Under the pieces are notes generated by a model. That model did no database searches, was not told the DNA's origin, and saw nothing but the letters and a program-made list of their open reading frames with translations. This document shows, piece by piece, positions 16,543 through 24,490 of a stretch of 64,000 nucleotides of DNA (position 1 is the stretch's first letter; each line of letters begins with the position of its first letter). This DNA is from Streptomyces sp. cg36. GTDB taxonomy: Bacteria; Actinomycetota; Actinomycetes; Streptomycetales; Streptomycetaceae. The translations under genes and the position numbers were made by a program. The stretch lies in assembly GCF_041080675.1 (NCBI RefSeq), contig NZ_CP163521.1, forward strand, positions 124,001-188,000, read 5' to 3'.

Positions 16543-17658
16543 TCAGAGCGGCGGCGTCTCCGTACCGGCCCCGGACGACGGAGACGGCGACGGAGACGGG
16601 GAAGGCAGCATGTTGCCGTCCTCGTCGAGCGGTACGTGGATCGCGAAGGGTTCGTTGCCCGCCGGGTCGGAGGGGCGGGGGCCCTCCGGGCCCTCGGGGC
16701 CCCAGCGCACCATGCGGCGCGTGCGGGCGATGCGGTAGACGCGGCCCAGGACCTCCAGCTCGTTGACCGGTGCGGCGCGGAGCCGGTCGGCGCCCGCCAC
16801 GTACGCGGCCAGCGCCGTCGCCGTGCGGGCATCGCAGTTCCCGGCGGCGAGCGTGGCGCGGGCGTCGGCGCGTACGTCCTCCAGGAGGCCGTGCCGGTAG
16901 GGCTCGAAGCGCAGCAGGGAACGCGCCAGCGCCCTGCGGGCGTCGTGCGCGCTGGGGTGCGGGATGCCGGCCGGCTGCCACCCCGCGCTGTTGCGTTCCA
17001 CCACGGTGAACGTCGCGGGCATCAGCACCACGTCCGGGTGCGCGTCGCGGGCCCGGCGCGAGTCCTCCCGTACGTCGTCGGGGAAGCGGGCGCCGGAGTA
17101 GACGAGTTCGCGCAGGGCCAGCCGTTCGGCGGCCTGGGCCGGGGTGATCGGGGCGTCCGGGTCCAGGACCAGGCCGTCGTCGGTCTGCGGTTTGGTGGTG
17201 CGGGAGTCCCAGTCGGGCACGGCGGGCTCCGGGTCGCTCGGCCGCGGCAGTTCTATGCCCTCGGGGCCGGCGCCCGCGTACTCCTCCACGCGTATGACGC
17301 GGTAGCGGGTCCCGAGGACGGTGAGTTCGCCGACGCGCTCGCGCTCCAGCAGGGCGACCGCCTCCAGCAGCGCGCGGCGCTCCGTCCGGTCCATGGGGTC
17401 GTTCTTGGCCCGGCTCCAGAACAGCGAGTTCAGGCTGTCGCGGGCCTCCTGCGGATCGGCCGCGGCCACCGCGCCCACCACCCGCCACCGGGGACCGTCC
17501 TGCGCGGCCACCCCGAACACCGGGCCGCGCACCGCGAAGCCGCCCGCCCGCAGCACCGCGTCGACGGCGTCCGCCTCCGCCACCGCCTCGACCGGCTCCA
17601 CCGGAAGCCGCACGACCAGTGGCCGCGCCCCGCCCAACCCCTCATGCCCATGGCTCAT
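16543..17658 (-). CDS. DUF5954 family protein
   Basis: About 371 residues from the ATG at 17658 (MSHGHEG). The sequence has the features I associate with DUF5954: ALLEAVALLERERVGELTVLGTRYRVIRVEEY and LPRPSDPEP. A second related half lies near the C-terminus (VNELEVLGRVYRIARTRRMVRWGPEGPEGP). The end is a Pro-Ser repeat (PSPSPSPSPSSG). It has no signal peptide or membrane helix. The function is unknown. Two copies of the VLGRxYRIxR motif suggest an internal duplication. Confidence 0.7.
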   Translation of the reverse strand: MSHGHEGLGGARPLVVRLPVEPVEAVAEADAVDAVLRAGGFAVRGPVFGVAAQDGPRWRVVGAVAAADPQEARDSLNSLFWSRAKNDPMDRTERRALLEAVALLERERVGELTVLGTRYRVIRVEEYAGAGPEGIELPRPSDPEPAVPDWDSRTTKPQTDDGLVLDPDAPITPAQAAERLALRELVYSGARFPDDVREDSRRARDAHPDVVLMPATFTVVERNSAGWQPAGIPHPSAHDARRALARSLLRFEPYRHGLLEDVRADARATLAAGNCDARTATALAAYVAGADRLRAAPVNELEVLGRVYRIARTRRMVRWGPEGPEGPRPSDPAGNEPFAIHVPLDEDGNMLPSPSPSPSPSSGAGTETPPL

Positions 17659-18048
17659 ACCCCCATCGTGGCGAGCCCGGCCCGGCATTCCGGCGGACTC
17701 GGGACTTTTGCCCCGCGCTGCCGGGGTTCGCGAGATCCTGTGCGGGTGTTGTGACTTGGGGGCGGTGGGCATGGTGCGCCGTGGTCGGAAAGGGGCCCGA
17801 GCGGTTCCTTTCCGTCCCGGCCACAACGGCCCCGGTCCGTGGCCGCGCGATGCCCACCCGCAGTGTGCTGCCCGGACTCAGGGGTACGGGAAGGGCCCCA
17901 CGACATGGGTGCACGCAGGTTCGCAGCCTCCTCGCTGCTCCCGGCTTCCCCCGGTCCGCCCCTGGTCCGCGGGGCACCGCCGGTCAGCTTCGGCGCGCTC
18001 GGTCCAGGCGCTCATTCCGTGCGGCGAAACGACGTTACGCTGCCGCGC
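17659..18048. other. Intergenic region
   Basis: Divergent upstream region of the DUF5954 gene and the truncated gene at 18049. Shadow frames are present, but I see no supported gene and no obvious operator. Confidence 0.35.
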
Positions 18049-18869
18049 ATGGCTGACGCTTTCGTCACCGGTGGCGAGCACCCGTCGTGCGGCATCTGCC
18101 CCTCGCGCCGTTTCCCGCTCGGTGAGTTCGACGTGTTCGAGCGGCCGTGTGCGGAGGCCCCGTTCAATCCCGTCGACGGCCACCGGTACACAGCGGCCGG
18201 CGTCCCGGTGTGCGTGCACCCGCACAAGGTGGGGCTGCCGCCGGGCCGGTACAAGACCGACGGCATCCCGTTCACGGTGGAGCTGGAACTGCCGGACAGC
18301 CCGGCTGCCCTCGATACGTATCTGTACGAGGTGATGCACAGCGCAGCGCCCGGCGCCATGACGACAGCCCTGCGCTTGGCGGTCTCGTCCTTGCCGAACC
18401 AGTACCGCTCGTTCAGCGGTCCCCACGCGGCCCGGTAGACCTGGTGGGTGTAGTCGCCGTGGTCCCACGCGCCGATGGCCTCGCGGTCGGTGGCGTGGAC
18501 GAACTTGACCCCGGTCCGGTCCTGGATGCGGGACAGGACGGTGAACTGCGCGGCGAGCGCGTGGATCATCTCGTCCACCGGGATCGCCACGGGGACTTCC
18601 GCGGCCTCCTCGTCGCCCTCGGTCATCTCATAGACGGCCGACTTGATCGCCATGGCGCGCATGGCCTCGGGGAACAGGGGCTCGGTGTCGTGCGCGATGT
18701 CGAACTCGTCGACGAGGGCGTAGCCCAGGAAGCTGGTCCAGTCCTCGTCGTACTTCGCGCACGCGGTGCGCAGCCGGTCGTACTCCGGGTCGGCCTCGAC
18801 GGTCGCCAGGATCTGCCGGGCTCGCTCCGCGACCCGTTCTGGGACCGGTCGTACTAGCGTTACGGACAC
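18012..18869 (-). pseudogene. Hypothetical protein, 3' end replaced at the same junction
   Basis: The GTG at 18869 has AGGAG about 10 bases upstream. Roughly 170 residues look genuine (RQILATVEADPEYDRLRT, FLGYALVDEFDIAHDTEPL, HGDYTHQVYRAAWGPLNERYW). After about 18350 the frame reads antisense of the convergent fragment and becomes Ser/Gly/Arg-rich with no family character. The gene is third in a minus-strand group beginning at 19531. The function is unknown. Confidence 0.5.
18049..18438 (+). pseudogene. Truncated gene of unknown function ending at a rearrangement junction
   Basis: Starts MADAFVTGGEHPSCGICPSRR. About 100 residues read as normal protein with a CGIC motif, VPVCVHPHKVG and LPPGRYKTDG. 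At about 18340-18360 the frame runs into the antisense strand of the oppositely oriented gene, and the last 30 residues (TALRLAVSSLPN onward) are read-through. The 3' part of the original gene is missing. I do not recognise the family. Confidence 0.5.
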
Positions 18870-18926
18870 TGCTGCACTCTCCTTCGGTTGGGTGCATCGG
18901 TGGACCCGCCCGGCTGCCGACCGCCG

Positions 18927-19127
18927 TCATACGGGGCAGGCGGGCGGGGGCTCATGGGGTGTGCGTACGTTCGGCGACACCTGGCCCAGTGCTTCGGCAA
19001 GGCACCAATCGGTGACTGGGTGGGGGTCCATGAGGTCCGCGAGTTGTGCGGCATGGCCGCACAACCAGCGGACGACCCGCCTCGGTGTGATCACGTAGTT
19101 CAGGGCGAGCCACGGCCTCGCGCTCAC
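18927..19127 (-). CDS. Small hypothetical protein, coupled to upstream gene
   Basis: 66 residues from the GTG at 19127, which overlaps the stop of the preceding gene (GTGA). Recognisable content is a basic Trp-containing helix (ALNYVITPRRVVRWLCGHAA) and a second helix (DLMDPHPVTDWCLAEALGQV). It is part of the small-gene group divergent from the XRE regulator at 19667. The function is unknown. Confidence 0.6.
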   Translation of the reverse strand: MSARPWLALNYVITPRRVVRWLCGHAAQLADLMDPHPVTDWCLAEALGQVSPNVRTPHEPPPACPV

Positions 19128-19531
19128 CGCTCCGCCCCCTTGGCGATGGTCTGCGCGAGCTGCCGGACAACGGCCGGGTGGGCGTTGCCCAATTCGACCA
19201 GGACCGTCTGGTTGGCCCCGCAAGGCTCATCGATCCCCAGGGAAGGGAGGGTGATGTTGGCGGTGCAGAGTGCTCGCCGTAGATCCTTCAACGCCTCCTC
19301 CGCGACGGCCCACGGATCTCCGGCATCCGGCATGGTCAGTGGGGGAGGCCCGAGGACCTCGATCAGCCGATGCACCACGTCGTCCCGGACCGGCTCCACG
19401 TCCACGTACGCCCGTCCCCCTATCGGGGCAGCCGCACCCACCGGGAGGTAGAAGCCCCGGGCCAGCAAGGCCAGGTGCAGCTCCTCGGCGAGTTGCGCCC
19501 CGATGCGTCGCGCTTCGCTGTGCGTGTCCAC
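19124..19531 (-). CDS. Hypothetical protein, first gene divergent from XRE regulator
   Basis: 135 residues from the GTG at 19531. The sequence is helical and acidic (AQLAEELHLALLARGFYLP, VRDDVVHRLIEVLGPPPL, ALKDLRRALCTANITLPSLGID, HPAVVRQLAQTIAKG). It resembles proteins encoded beside Streptomyces XRE regulators, but I cannot name a domain. Translation is coupled to the next gene by a 4-base overlap. Confidence 0.65.
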   Translation of the reverse strand: MDTHSEARRIGAQLAEELHLALLARGFYLPVGAAAPIGGRAYVDVEPVRDDVVHRLIEVLGPPPLTMPDAGDPWAVAEEALKDLRRALCTANITLPSLGIDEPCGANQTVLVELGNAHPAVVRQLAQTIAKGAER

Positions 19532-19621
19532 GGTGCCCCAGCTCCGTTTCCGTTGCGGTCTCTGCTTCCTCTGCGCAACCGCGTGACCACACACGGCGGT
19601 ACCGTTGCCGCAACGTGGGGA

Positions 19622-19649
19622 CTTGAAAGCCTTGAAAGTCCTTGAGAAC
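19622..19649. promoter_or_regulatory. Three CTTGA direct repeats upstream of the XRE gene
   Basis: CTTGAAAG, CTTGAAAG and CTTGAGAA start at 19622, 19631 and 19641, about one helical turn apart. They are in the divergent gap next to the regulator's ribosome-binding site. They may be the regulator's own binding array. Confidence 0.45.
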
Positions 19650-19666
19650 GCGGGGAGTTGATGGCC

Positions 19667-21016
19667 ATGGCGACGCGCACGCCGAACGCGGCTCTGGCCC
19701 GGTTGCTCGCCGAAACCCGCTGGACGCAACGCCAGTTCGCGCGGGCCGTGAACCGTGTCGGCACGGAGGCCGGCACCCCGCTGCGCTACGAGGAATCCGC
19801 GGTGAGCCACTGGCTCGACGGCGCCATGCCGCGCCCAGCGGTTCGCGCATGCGTCCTCGAAGCCTTGTCGCGGCGGCTCGGGCGCCCGGTCACCCACGCT
19901 GAAGCGGGCCTGCCGCTCCCCTCCGGTCATTCCCCCACCGCCACGGATACCGTGGAAGGGATGATCGACCTGGGGAGGCTCGACATGGACCCGTCACGCA
20001 GAAGCGTCCTTGGCGCCGGCCTCTTCTCCGTCGCGCTCACCATCCCCGGCTGGCCCGATGTCATCGGCCGCGCCGAAGCCGTCCAGAGCGGCCGTGCCTC
20101 GCGGATCGGTATGAACGAGGTGGACATGGTGGTCGCCATGACCGAACGCGTCTCGGAGCTGGACGACCAGTTCGGCGGCCGCCACGCACGGCCCATGGCG
20201 GCCTCGTTCATGGTCAACACTGTGGCTGCGTACCTGCGGGCCGACGCCCCGGAGAACGTCCGGCAAGCCATGCTGTCGGCGGCTTCGGACCTGCTGTACC
20301 TCACCGGCTACATGGCCGTGGACGAGGGCCTGCACGGGCCCGCCCAGCGCTACTACGTCAAAGCCCTGGAACTGGCGGGCGCCGCCGAGGACCACCTGAC
20401 GTACTGCACGACGCTGCGGGGCATGAGCGTGCAGGCCGTGGACCTGGGGCACGGGGCCAAGGCGATGGAACTGGCCGATGCCGCAGCCGCCGCCTCCCCC
20501 AAGGCCGGGCCCCGGATGCGGGCCTTCCTCGCCGGACAGCAGGCACACACCTCGGCGCAGACCGGCGACCGCACCAACGCCCTCCGGTACATGTACGAAG
20601 CGGAAGCCGCCATGGACCGCGCCGAATCGCGCAGCAAGGCATTCGGCTCCTACGACCCTTCGTCGCTGAACTACCACGTCAGCCAGGTCCGTTACGAACT
20701 CGGCGACGTGCACGGCGCCATCGAGGCCATGCAGCACTCCGACCAGCTGCGCTACGGCATCTACCGGCGTGCTCGCGTCCGCCACCGTGCCACCCTCGCC
20801 GAACGCCAAATGGAGGTCGGCCACCTGGAAGCGGCCTGCGCGACCTGGCACCAGGCACTCGACGACTACCCCATGGTCCAGTCCGGCCGCGCCGACGAAC
20901 GCATCAGGACCATGTTCAGCCTGATCCGCCCCCACCTGAAGAACACCGCAGCCCGCGACCTCTACGAACGGGCCCGCACGATCGCCTGGCCCCTACTTGT
21001 CGATCGGTCCTGGTGA
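19667..21016 (+). CDS. XRE-type regulator with TPR-like domain
   Basis: About 449 residues. Starts at 19658 (TTG), 19661 and 19667 are in frame; GGGGAG at 19652-19657 is best spaced for 19667. The N-terminal 70 residues are an HTH-like region (RLLAETRWTQRQFARAVNRVG ... SAVSHWLDGAMPRP). A Tat/Sec-like stretch in the middle (SRRSVLGAGLFSVALTIPG) is a normal feature of this family. The remaining 300 residues are TPR-like helices. It is divergent from the small-gene group, which it probably controls. Confidence 0.8.
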   Translation: MATRTPNAALARLLAETRWTQRQFARAVNRVGTEAGTPLRYEESAVSHWLDGAMPRPAVRACVLEALSRRLGRPVTHAEAGLPLPSGHSPTATDTVEGMIDLGRLDMDPSRRSVLGAGLFSVALTIPGWPDVIGRAEAVQSGRASRIGMNEVDMVVAMTERVSELDDQFGGRHARPMAASFMVNTVAAYLRADAPENVRQAMLSAASDLLYLTGYMAVDEGLHGPAQRYYVKALELAGAAEDHLTYCTTLRGMSVQAVDLGHGAKAMELADAAAAASPKAGPRMRAFLAGQQAHTSAQTGDRTNALRYMYEAEAAMDRAESRSKAFGSYDPSSLNYHVSQVRYELGDVHGAIEAMQHSDQLRYGIYRRARVRHRATLAERQMEVGHLEAACATWHQALDDYPMVQSGRADERIRTMFSLIRPHLKNTAARDLYERARTIAWPLLVDRSW

Positions 21017-21115
21017 GACCGGTCCTGGTGAGAGTCGGCGCACGCGATTTCTGGCAATGATTGCTCGGTGTACCGGCGCCTCCGTTCTCAAGCAGCACGG
21101 GAAGGAATCAAGGTG

Positions 21116-21139
21116 GGGCGGCCATCCCCGAGGCCGCCC
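21116..21139 (+). terminator. Hairpin between convergent genes
   Basis: GGGCGGCC and GGCCGCCC form 8-bp arms around an 8-nt loop, between the stops at 21016 and 21164. Confidence 0.55.
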
Positions 21140-21163
21140 AACCCGTGTCACCCCCCCCCGGAA

Positions 21164-22099
21164 TCAGGAAACCAGCACCACCGTCTTCCCCGGCAGGCGT
21201 CCCGCGCTCGCGTCCGCGTGGACCGTGGGCAGTTCGGACAGGGGGCGGTGGGCCGCGATGTGGAGGTGGAGTTCGTCGGCGTCCACCTTGGTGACCAGCT
21301 CGGTCAGTTGGCCGCGGTCGCCGCGCACCCACAGGCCGGCGCTGCGCACCTTGCGTGCGGTGTCCTCGGGGATCGGGCCCGCCGTGCTCGCGGCGACCCC
21401 GCCGTCGGTGACGTAGTGCGTCAGCCGCGCGAGGTCCTCGGGGGAGACGCGTACGTGGTTGACCACGGCGTCGAAGGGGCCGCCCAGGGCGGCCGGGCCC
21501 TCGGTGAGGGTGAGGGGGGCGACGACGCGATCCACGCCGTAGGTCCGCAGGCGATCGGCGTGCTGCGGTCCGTCCACCGCGGTCACCTGGGCTCCGGCGC
21601 CGACGGCGAGCTGCACCACGAGGCTGCCCACCGCGCCGCCCGCCCCGTTGACCAGGACGCGCTGGCCGGGCTTCAGCTCGGCGAGCTCGAACACCGTCTG
21701 CCAGGCCGCCAGGCCCGTCAGGGGCAGCGCCGCCGCATCGGTCAGCGCGATCGACCGGGGCGCCGGGGCCAGCGAATCGGCGGGGGCGAGCACGTACTCG
21801 GCGGCGGCTCCGGCGGAGTCGAGGGGCAGCATCGCCACCACCTCGTCGCCGACCGCCAAGTCCTTTGTGCCCGGACCGAGTTCGGCCACGGTTCCCGCCA
21901 GGTCGATCCCCGGTACGTACGGGAGGGCGACCGGGATCATCTCGGCCAGCACACCCGCGCGGATGTGGTCGTCGACCGGGTTGAACGACGTGGCCGCCAC
22001 GCGCACCAGCACCTGCCCGGCGCCGGGAACCGGGCGGTCGACCTCCTCGTGGCGCAGGACCTCGCTGGTGCCGAACTCGTGGAAACGTATGGCCTTCAT
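21164..22099 (-). CDS. NADP-dependent quinone oxidoreductase-like (zinc-less MDR)
   Basis: 311 residues starting MKAIRFHEFG. It has the GroES-like N-terminal fold with GIDLAGTVAELG, and the cofactor motif NGAGGAVGSLVVQLA (about residues 150-165). It lacks the catalytic zinc cysteines of alcohol dehydrogenases, as quinone oxidoreductases do. It likely reduces quinones or enals. The gene lies downstream of the DODA-type gene on the same strand, beyond a GGGT microsatellite, so the two may be co-regulated by the MarR system. Confidence 0.88.
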   Translation of the reverse strand: MKAIRFHEFGTSEVLRHEEVDRPVPGAGQVLVRVAATSFNPVDDHIRAGVLAEMIPVALPYVPGIDLAGTVAELGPGTKDLAVGDEVVAMLPLDSAGAAAEYVLAPADSLAPAPRSIALTDAAALPLTGLAAWQTVFELAELKPGQRVLVNGAGGAVGSLVVQLAVGAGAQVTAVDGPQHADRLRTYGVDRVVAPLTLTEGPAALGGPFDAVVNHVRVSPEDLARLTHYVTDGGVAASTAGPIPEDTARKVRSAGLWVRGDRGQLTELVTKVDADELHLHIAAHRPLSELPTVHADASAGRLPGKTVVLVS

Positions 22100-22147
22100 G
22101 GCACTTCCTTCGGGGGGTGCGGATGCCGCCGGTGGGTGGGCGGATCT

Positions 22148-22179
22148 GGTGGGTGGGTGGGTGGGTGGGTGGGTGGGTG
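22148..22179 (+). repeat. (GGGT)n microsatellite
   Basis: Seven to eight uninterrupted TGGG units on the plus strand. Degenerate GTGGGTGC repeats continue to about 22215. The strand is the template for the leftward genes and could form a G-quadruplex. Confidence 0.8.
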
Positions 22180-22229
22180 CGTGGGTGCGTGGGGTGGCGT
22201 GGGTGTGTGGGTGAGGTGCGTCGAGGCCG

Positions 22230-23180
22230 TCAGGTCAGTCGCACGGAACGGGTGGAATTGCCCATCACCATGCGGTCGATGGCGCTCACCGCGCTCGCGG
22301 GGTCGTCGGCGGCGCCCACGGTGAGCAGCAGCGGGACGAAGTGGTCGGCCGTCGGGTGGGCGACCGCGGCGCCGGGCGCCTTGTCGCGGTAGTCGGCCAG
22401 GGCGTCCGCGTCACCGCGGCCCAGGGCGTCGACGGCCCACGCGTCGAAGGCAGTGGTGTGGGCGGCGAGTTCCGGCTCGTGGAAGACGTCGAAGCTGTGC
22501 GTCATGAAGCCGGAGCCGAGGACGAGTACGCCCTCGTCGCGCAGGGGCCGCAGCCGCGCTCCGAGCCGGAGCAGCGCGGTGGGGTCGAGGCCGGGCATCG
22601 ACAGCTGTACGACGGGCACGTCGGCCGCCGGGTACATCGCCATGAGCGGGATGAAGGCGCCGTGGTCGAGGCCCCGGTCGGTGAACTCGTGCACCGGCGT
22701 GCGCCCCAGCACTCCCGTCAGGCGCCGCGCCAGGCCGGTGGCGTCGGGGGTGGCGTACGGGAGGGTCTTGTAGCGGGGGTGGAAGCCGCTGAAGTCGTAG
22801 TGCAGGGGGGTGCCCGCCGCGGCCCCGGACATCGCGGCCGGCGCGTGTTCCCAGTGGGCCGAGACGACGACGATGGCCCGGGGTTTGGGCATCGACCGGG
22901 CCCAGTCGTGGAGCTCGGCGAGCCACTGCGGGTCGTCGAGGGTGAACGGGGCCCCGTGGCTGACGAAGAGGCTGGGCATGGGGCCGTCGGAGGGAGTCCA
23001 CACCCGCTGCTCGCGCGCCTCGGGCAGGACGCGGGCCAGGAGGTCGTCGTACGCGGCGGCCGGTCCGCGTAACGGGTAGGGGGAGGTCAGGCCGTTCGGG
23101 GAGGCCGGGCCGTTCGGGGAGGCCGGGCCGTTCGGGGAGGACGGCTCGTTCGGGGCGGCCGGGCTGTGGGCGGTGGGCAT
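22230..23180 (-). CDS. DODA-type class III extradiol ring-cleavage dioxygenase
   Basis: About 316 residues. GGAG nine bases upstream favours the ATG at 23180 over 23186. The first 30 residues are an Asn-Gly-Pro-Ala-Ser-Pro repeat extension. The LigB/DODA fold then shows the metal ligands: SLFVSHGAP, VVSAHWEHAP and LDHGAFIPL. Bacterial members (YgiD-like) open catechol rings, for example of DOPA. The gene is divergent from a MarR regulator and its promoter carries that regulator's palindromes. Confidence 0.88.
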   Translation of the reverse strand: MPTAHSPAAPNEPSSPNGPASPNGPASPNGLTSPYPLRGPAAAYDDLLARVLPEAREQRVWTPSDGPMPSLFVSHGAPFTLDDPQWLAELHDWARSMPKPRAIVVVSAHWEHAPAAMSGAAAGTPLHYDFSGFHPRYKTLPYATPDATGLARRLTGVLGRTPVHEFTDRGLDHGAFIPLMAMYPAADVPVVQLSMPGLDPTALLRLGARLRPLRDEGVLVLGSGFMTHSFDVFHEPELAAHTTAFDAWAVDALGRGDADALADYRDKAPGAAVAHPTADHFVPLLLTVGAADDPASAVSAIDRMVMGNSTRSVRLT

Positions 23181-23195
23181 GGACATCAGCTCCTT

Positions 23196-23269
23196 CACTT
23201 GCCTGGGCAAGTGAGAAGCTAACCCACAATCACTTGCCCAGGCAAGTGATTCAGGTTGCCTGGGCAAGT
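23196..23269. promoter_or_regulatory. Three MarR-type palindromic operators
   Basis: CACTTGCCTGGGCAAGTG (23196-23213), CACTTGCCCAGGCAAGTG (23231-23248) and a shorter copy with core TTGCCTGGGCAA (23256-23267) fill the gap between the divergent genes. All share TTGCC-N2-GGCAA. Binding would cover both starts. Confidence 0.85.
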
Positions 23270-23281
23270 ATGATGAGGCTC

Positions 23282-23749
23282 ATGAACACCCAGTCACCCT
23301 GGCTCGACGACGACCAGCAGGCCCTGTGGCAGGAGCTCCTCACCGTCGTCATCGCCCTCCCGGCGGCCCTCGACCGCCAGTTGCAGCGGGACGCGGGCAT
23401 CTCCAACTTCGAGTACGGAGTGCTGGCCCGGCTGTCCATGGCGGACGACGCCACGATGCGGCTGAGCGATCTGGCGCGGGTCTGCGACAGCACCCAGCCG
23501 CGCCTGTCGAAGCTGATGGACCGCTTCGAGGCCCGCGACTGGGCCACCCGCCGCCCCGACCCCGGCGACGGCCGGTACACCCTCGCGACCCTGACCGACA
23601 CCGGCCGGCGGAAGCTGGCCGACAGCGCGCCGAAACACGTGGCGCAGGTGAAACGGCTCGTGTTCGACCCCCTCAGCGCCGCCCAGCGCCGCAGCCTGGA
23701 GGCCGCGCTCACGCGTATCGCCGCGACGCTGCGCCAGGAGTTGGAGTGA
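23282..23749 (+). CDS. MarR-family repressor
   Basis: 155 residues from the ATG at 23282; in-frame ATGs at 23270 and 23273 sit against operator 3. The wHTH is visible as MRLSDLARVCDSTQPRLSKLMDRFEARDWATRRPDPGDGRYT, with the typical DxRxxxxxLT-like wing (ATLTDTGRRKL). It is divergent from the DODA gene. MarR proteins of this type usually release DNA on binding phenolic ligands, which suits a catechol-cleavage target. Confidence 0.9.
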   Translation: MNTQSPWLDDDQQALWQELLTVVIALPAALDRQLQRDAGISNFEYGVLARLSMADDATMRLSDLARVCDSTQPRLSKLMDRFEARDWATRRPDPGDGRYTLATLTDTGRRKLADSAPKHVAQVKRLVFDPLSAAQRRSLEAALTRIAATLRQELE

Positions 23750-23765
23750 CGACACGCTGAGTGCG

Positions 23766-23826
23766 ATCGTCGGCAGTCGTCGGCAGTCGTCGGCAGTCGT
23801 CGGCAGCCATCGGCAGCCGTCGGCGG
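23766..23826. repeat. Short tandem repeat
   Basis: About five copies of a 10-bp CGTCGGCAGT-like unit, then two or three diverged copies, between the MarR stop and the terminator hairpin. Confidence 0.7.
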
Positions 23827-23829
23827 GCA

Positions 23830-23903
23830 CGGCGAAGGCCGTGGCGTACGCGCCGGTGGATGCCGTCGTCGACATCCACCGGCGCGGGCCACGGCCTTCG
23901 CCG
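23830..23903. terminator. Bidirectional terminator between MarR and chaplin
   Basis: The outer 16-bp arms (23830-23845 and 23888-23903) and inner 13-bp arms (23850-23862 and 23873-23885) form one long near-perfect hairpin between convergent genes. Confidence 0.85.
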
Positions 23904-23911
23904 GCGGCTGG

Positions 23912-24148
23912 CTACTTGTTGATGCAGGTGTTGCCGACGGCCGGGTTGAGCAGGCCGATGACGTTCACGCTGTTGCCGCAGAGGTTGATCGGCACGTGGA
24001 TCGGAATCTGCACCACGTTGCCGGAGAGAACGCCGGGCGAGCCCGCCGCGACGCCGTCCGCACCGGCGTCGGCCACGGCGACACCGGCGCCGGAGAGGGC
24101 TGCGGCCGAGGCCAGGGCAAGGGCGGCGATGGACGTCCGAATGCGCAT
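23912..24148 (-). CDS. Short chaplin
   Basis: 78 residues from the ATG at 24148. The signal peptide runs to about residue 28. The mature chain contains SPGVLSGN, IPIHVPINLCGN, GLLNPAVGN and TCINK, with the paired cysteines conserved. Its length and motifs match the chaplin at 12629-12865, making the two paralogues. It has no sorting signal. It is expected on aerial hyphae and spores. Confidence 0.92.
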   Translation of the reverse strand: MRIRTSIAALALASAAALSGAGVAVADAGADGVAAGSPGVLSGNVVQIPIHVPINLCGNSVNVIGLLNPAVGNTCINK

Positions 24149-24490
24149 GTCTACCCCAGTTCGAGGATGTAAGGAATGTCGTGATCGGGCATCAGCAGAC
24201 CATGCCCGGCCGGACATTCGGCTCACATGATCGTTCCTTCGGGGCGGGATTCACCCTCACGGATCAACAGATCAACGGATCAATTGACCGGGTGCCGCGC
24301 CGTGGGACGGCTCGGGCTCGGTGCGCCGGGACTCCCGCCGGGAGATCTTCGTCCACCGGCTGGCCGTGTCGCCGCCCACCGGTTGGCCGTGTCGCCGCTC
24401 GCCGGGCGGTCGTGCCGCCGCTTAGGCATGCCTTAGTTTCTCTCATCAGATCTGATGTTCAAACGTCTGATGTTTGTGTACGGTGGTGCC
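24149..24490. other. Intergenic region upstream of GntR
   Basis: It holds GATCAAC-like repeats near 24260-24282, and CTTAGGCATGCCTTAG at 24421-24436 with an AGGCATGCCT core palindrome that loosely resembles half of an iron-box. The GntR palindromes follow. No gene seen. Confidence 0.4.
24444..24474. promoter_or_regulatory. Candidate GntR/FadR operator
   Basis: The perfect palindrome CATCAGATCTGATG (24444-24457) and a repeated TCTGATGTT (24451-24459 and 24466-24474) lie directly upstream of the GntR start at 24491. The position suits autorepression. Confidence 0.6.

Noticed and set aside
16334..17488. 384-residue minus-strand frame inside the DUF5954 gene
   Set aside because: Arg/Gly/Pro-rich alternate frame of the supported gene.
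23766..23826. Possible CRISPR array
   Set aside because: Repeats are 10 bp, contiguous with no spacers, and adjoin a terminator hairpin; no cas genes nearby.
24421..24436. Iron-box (DmdR/IdeR) operator
   Set aside because: TTAGGCATGCCTTA matches only the outer half-sites loosely and the neighbouring genes have no iron theme.
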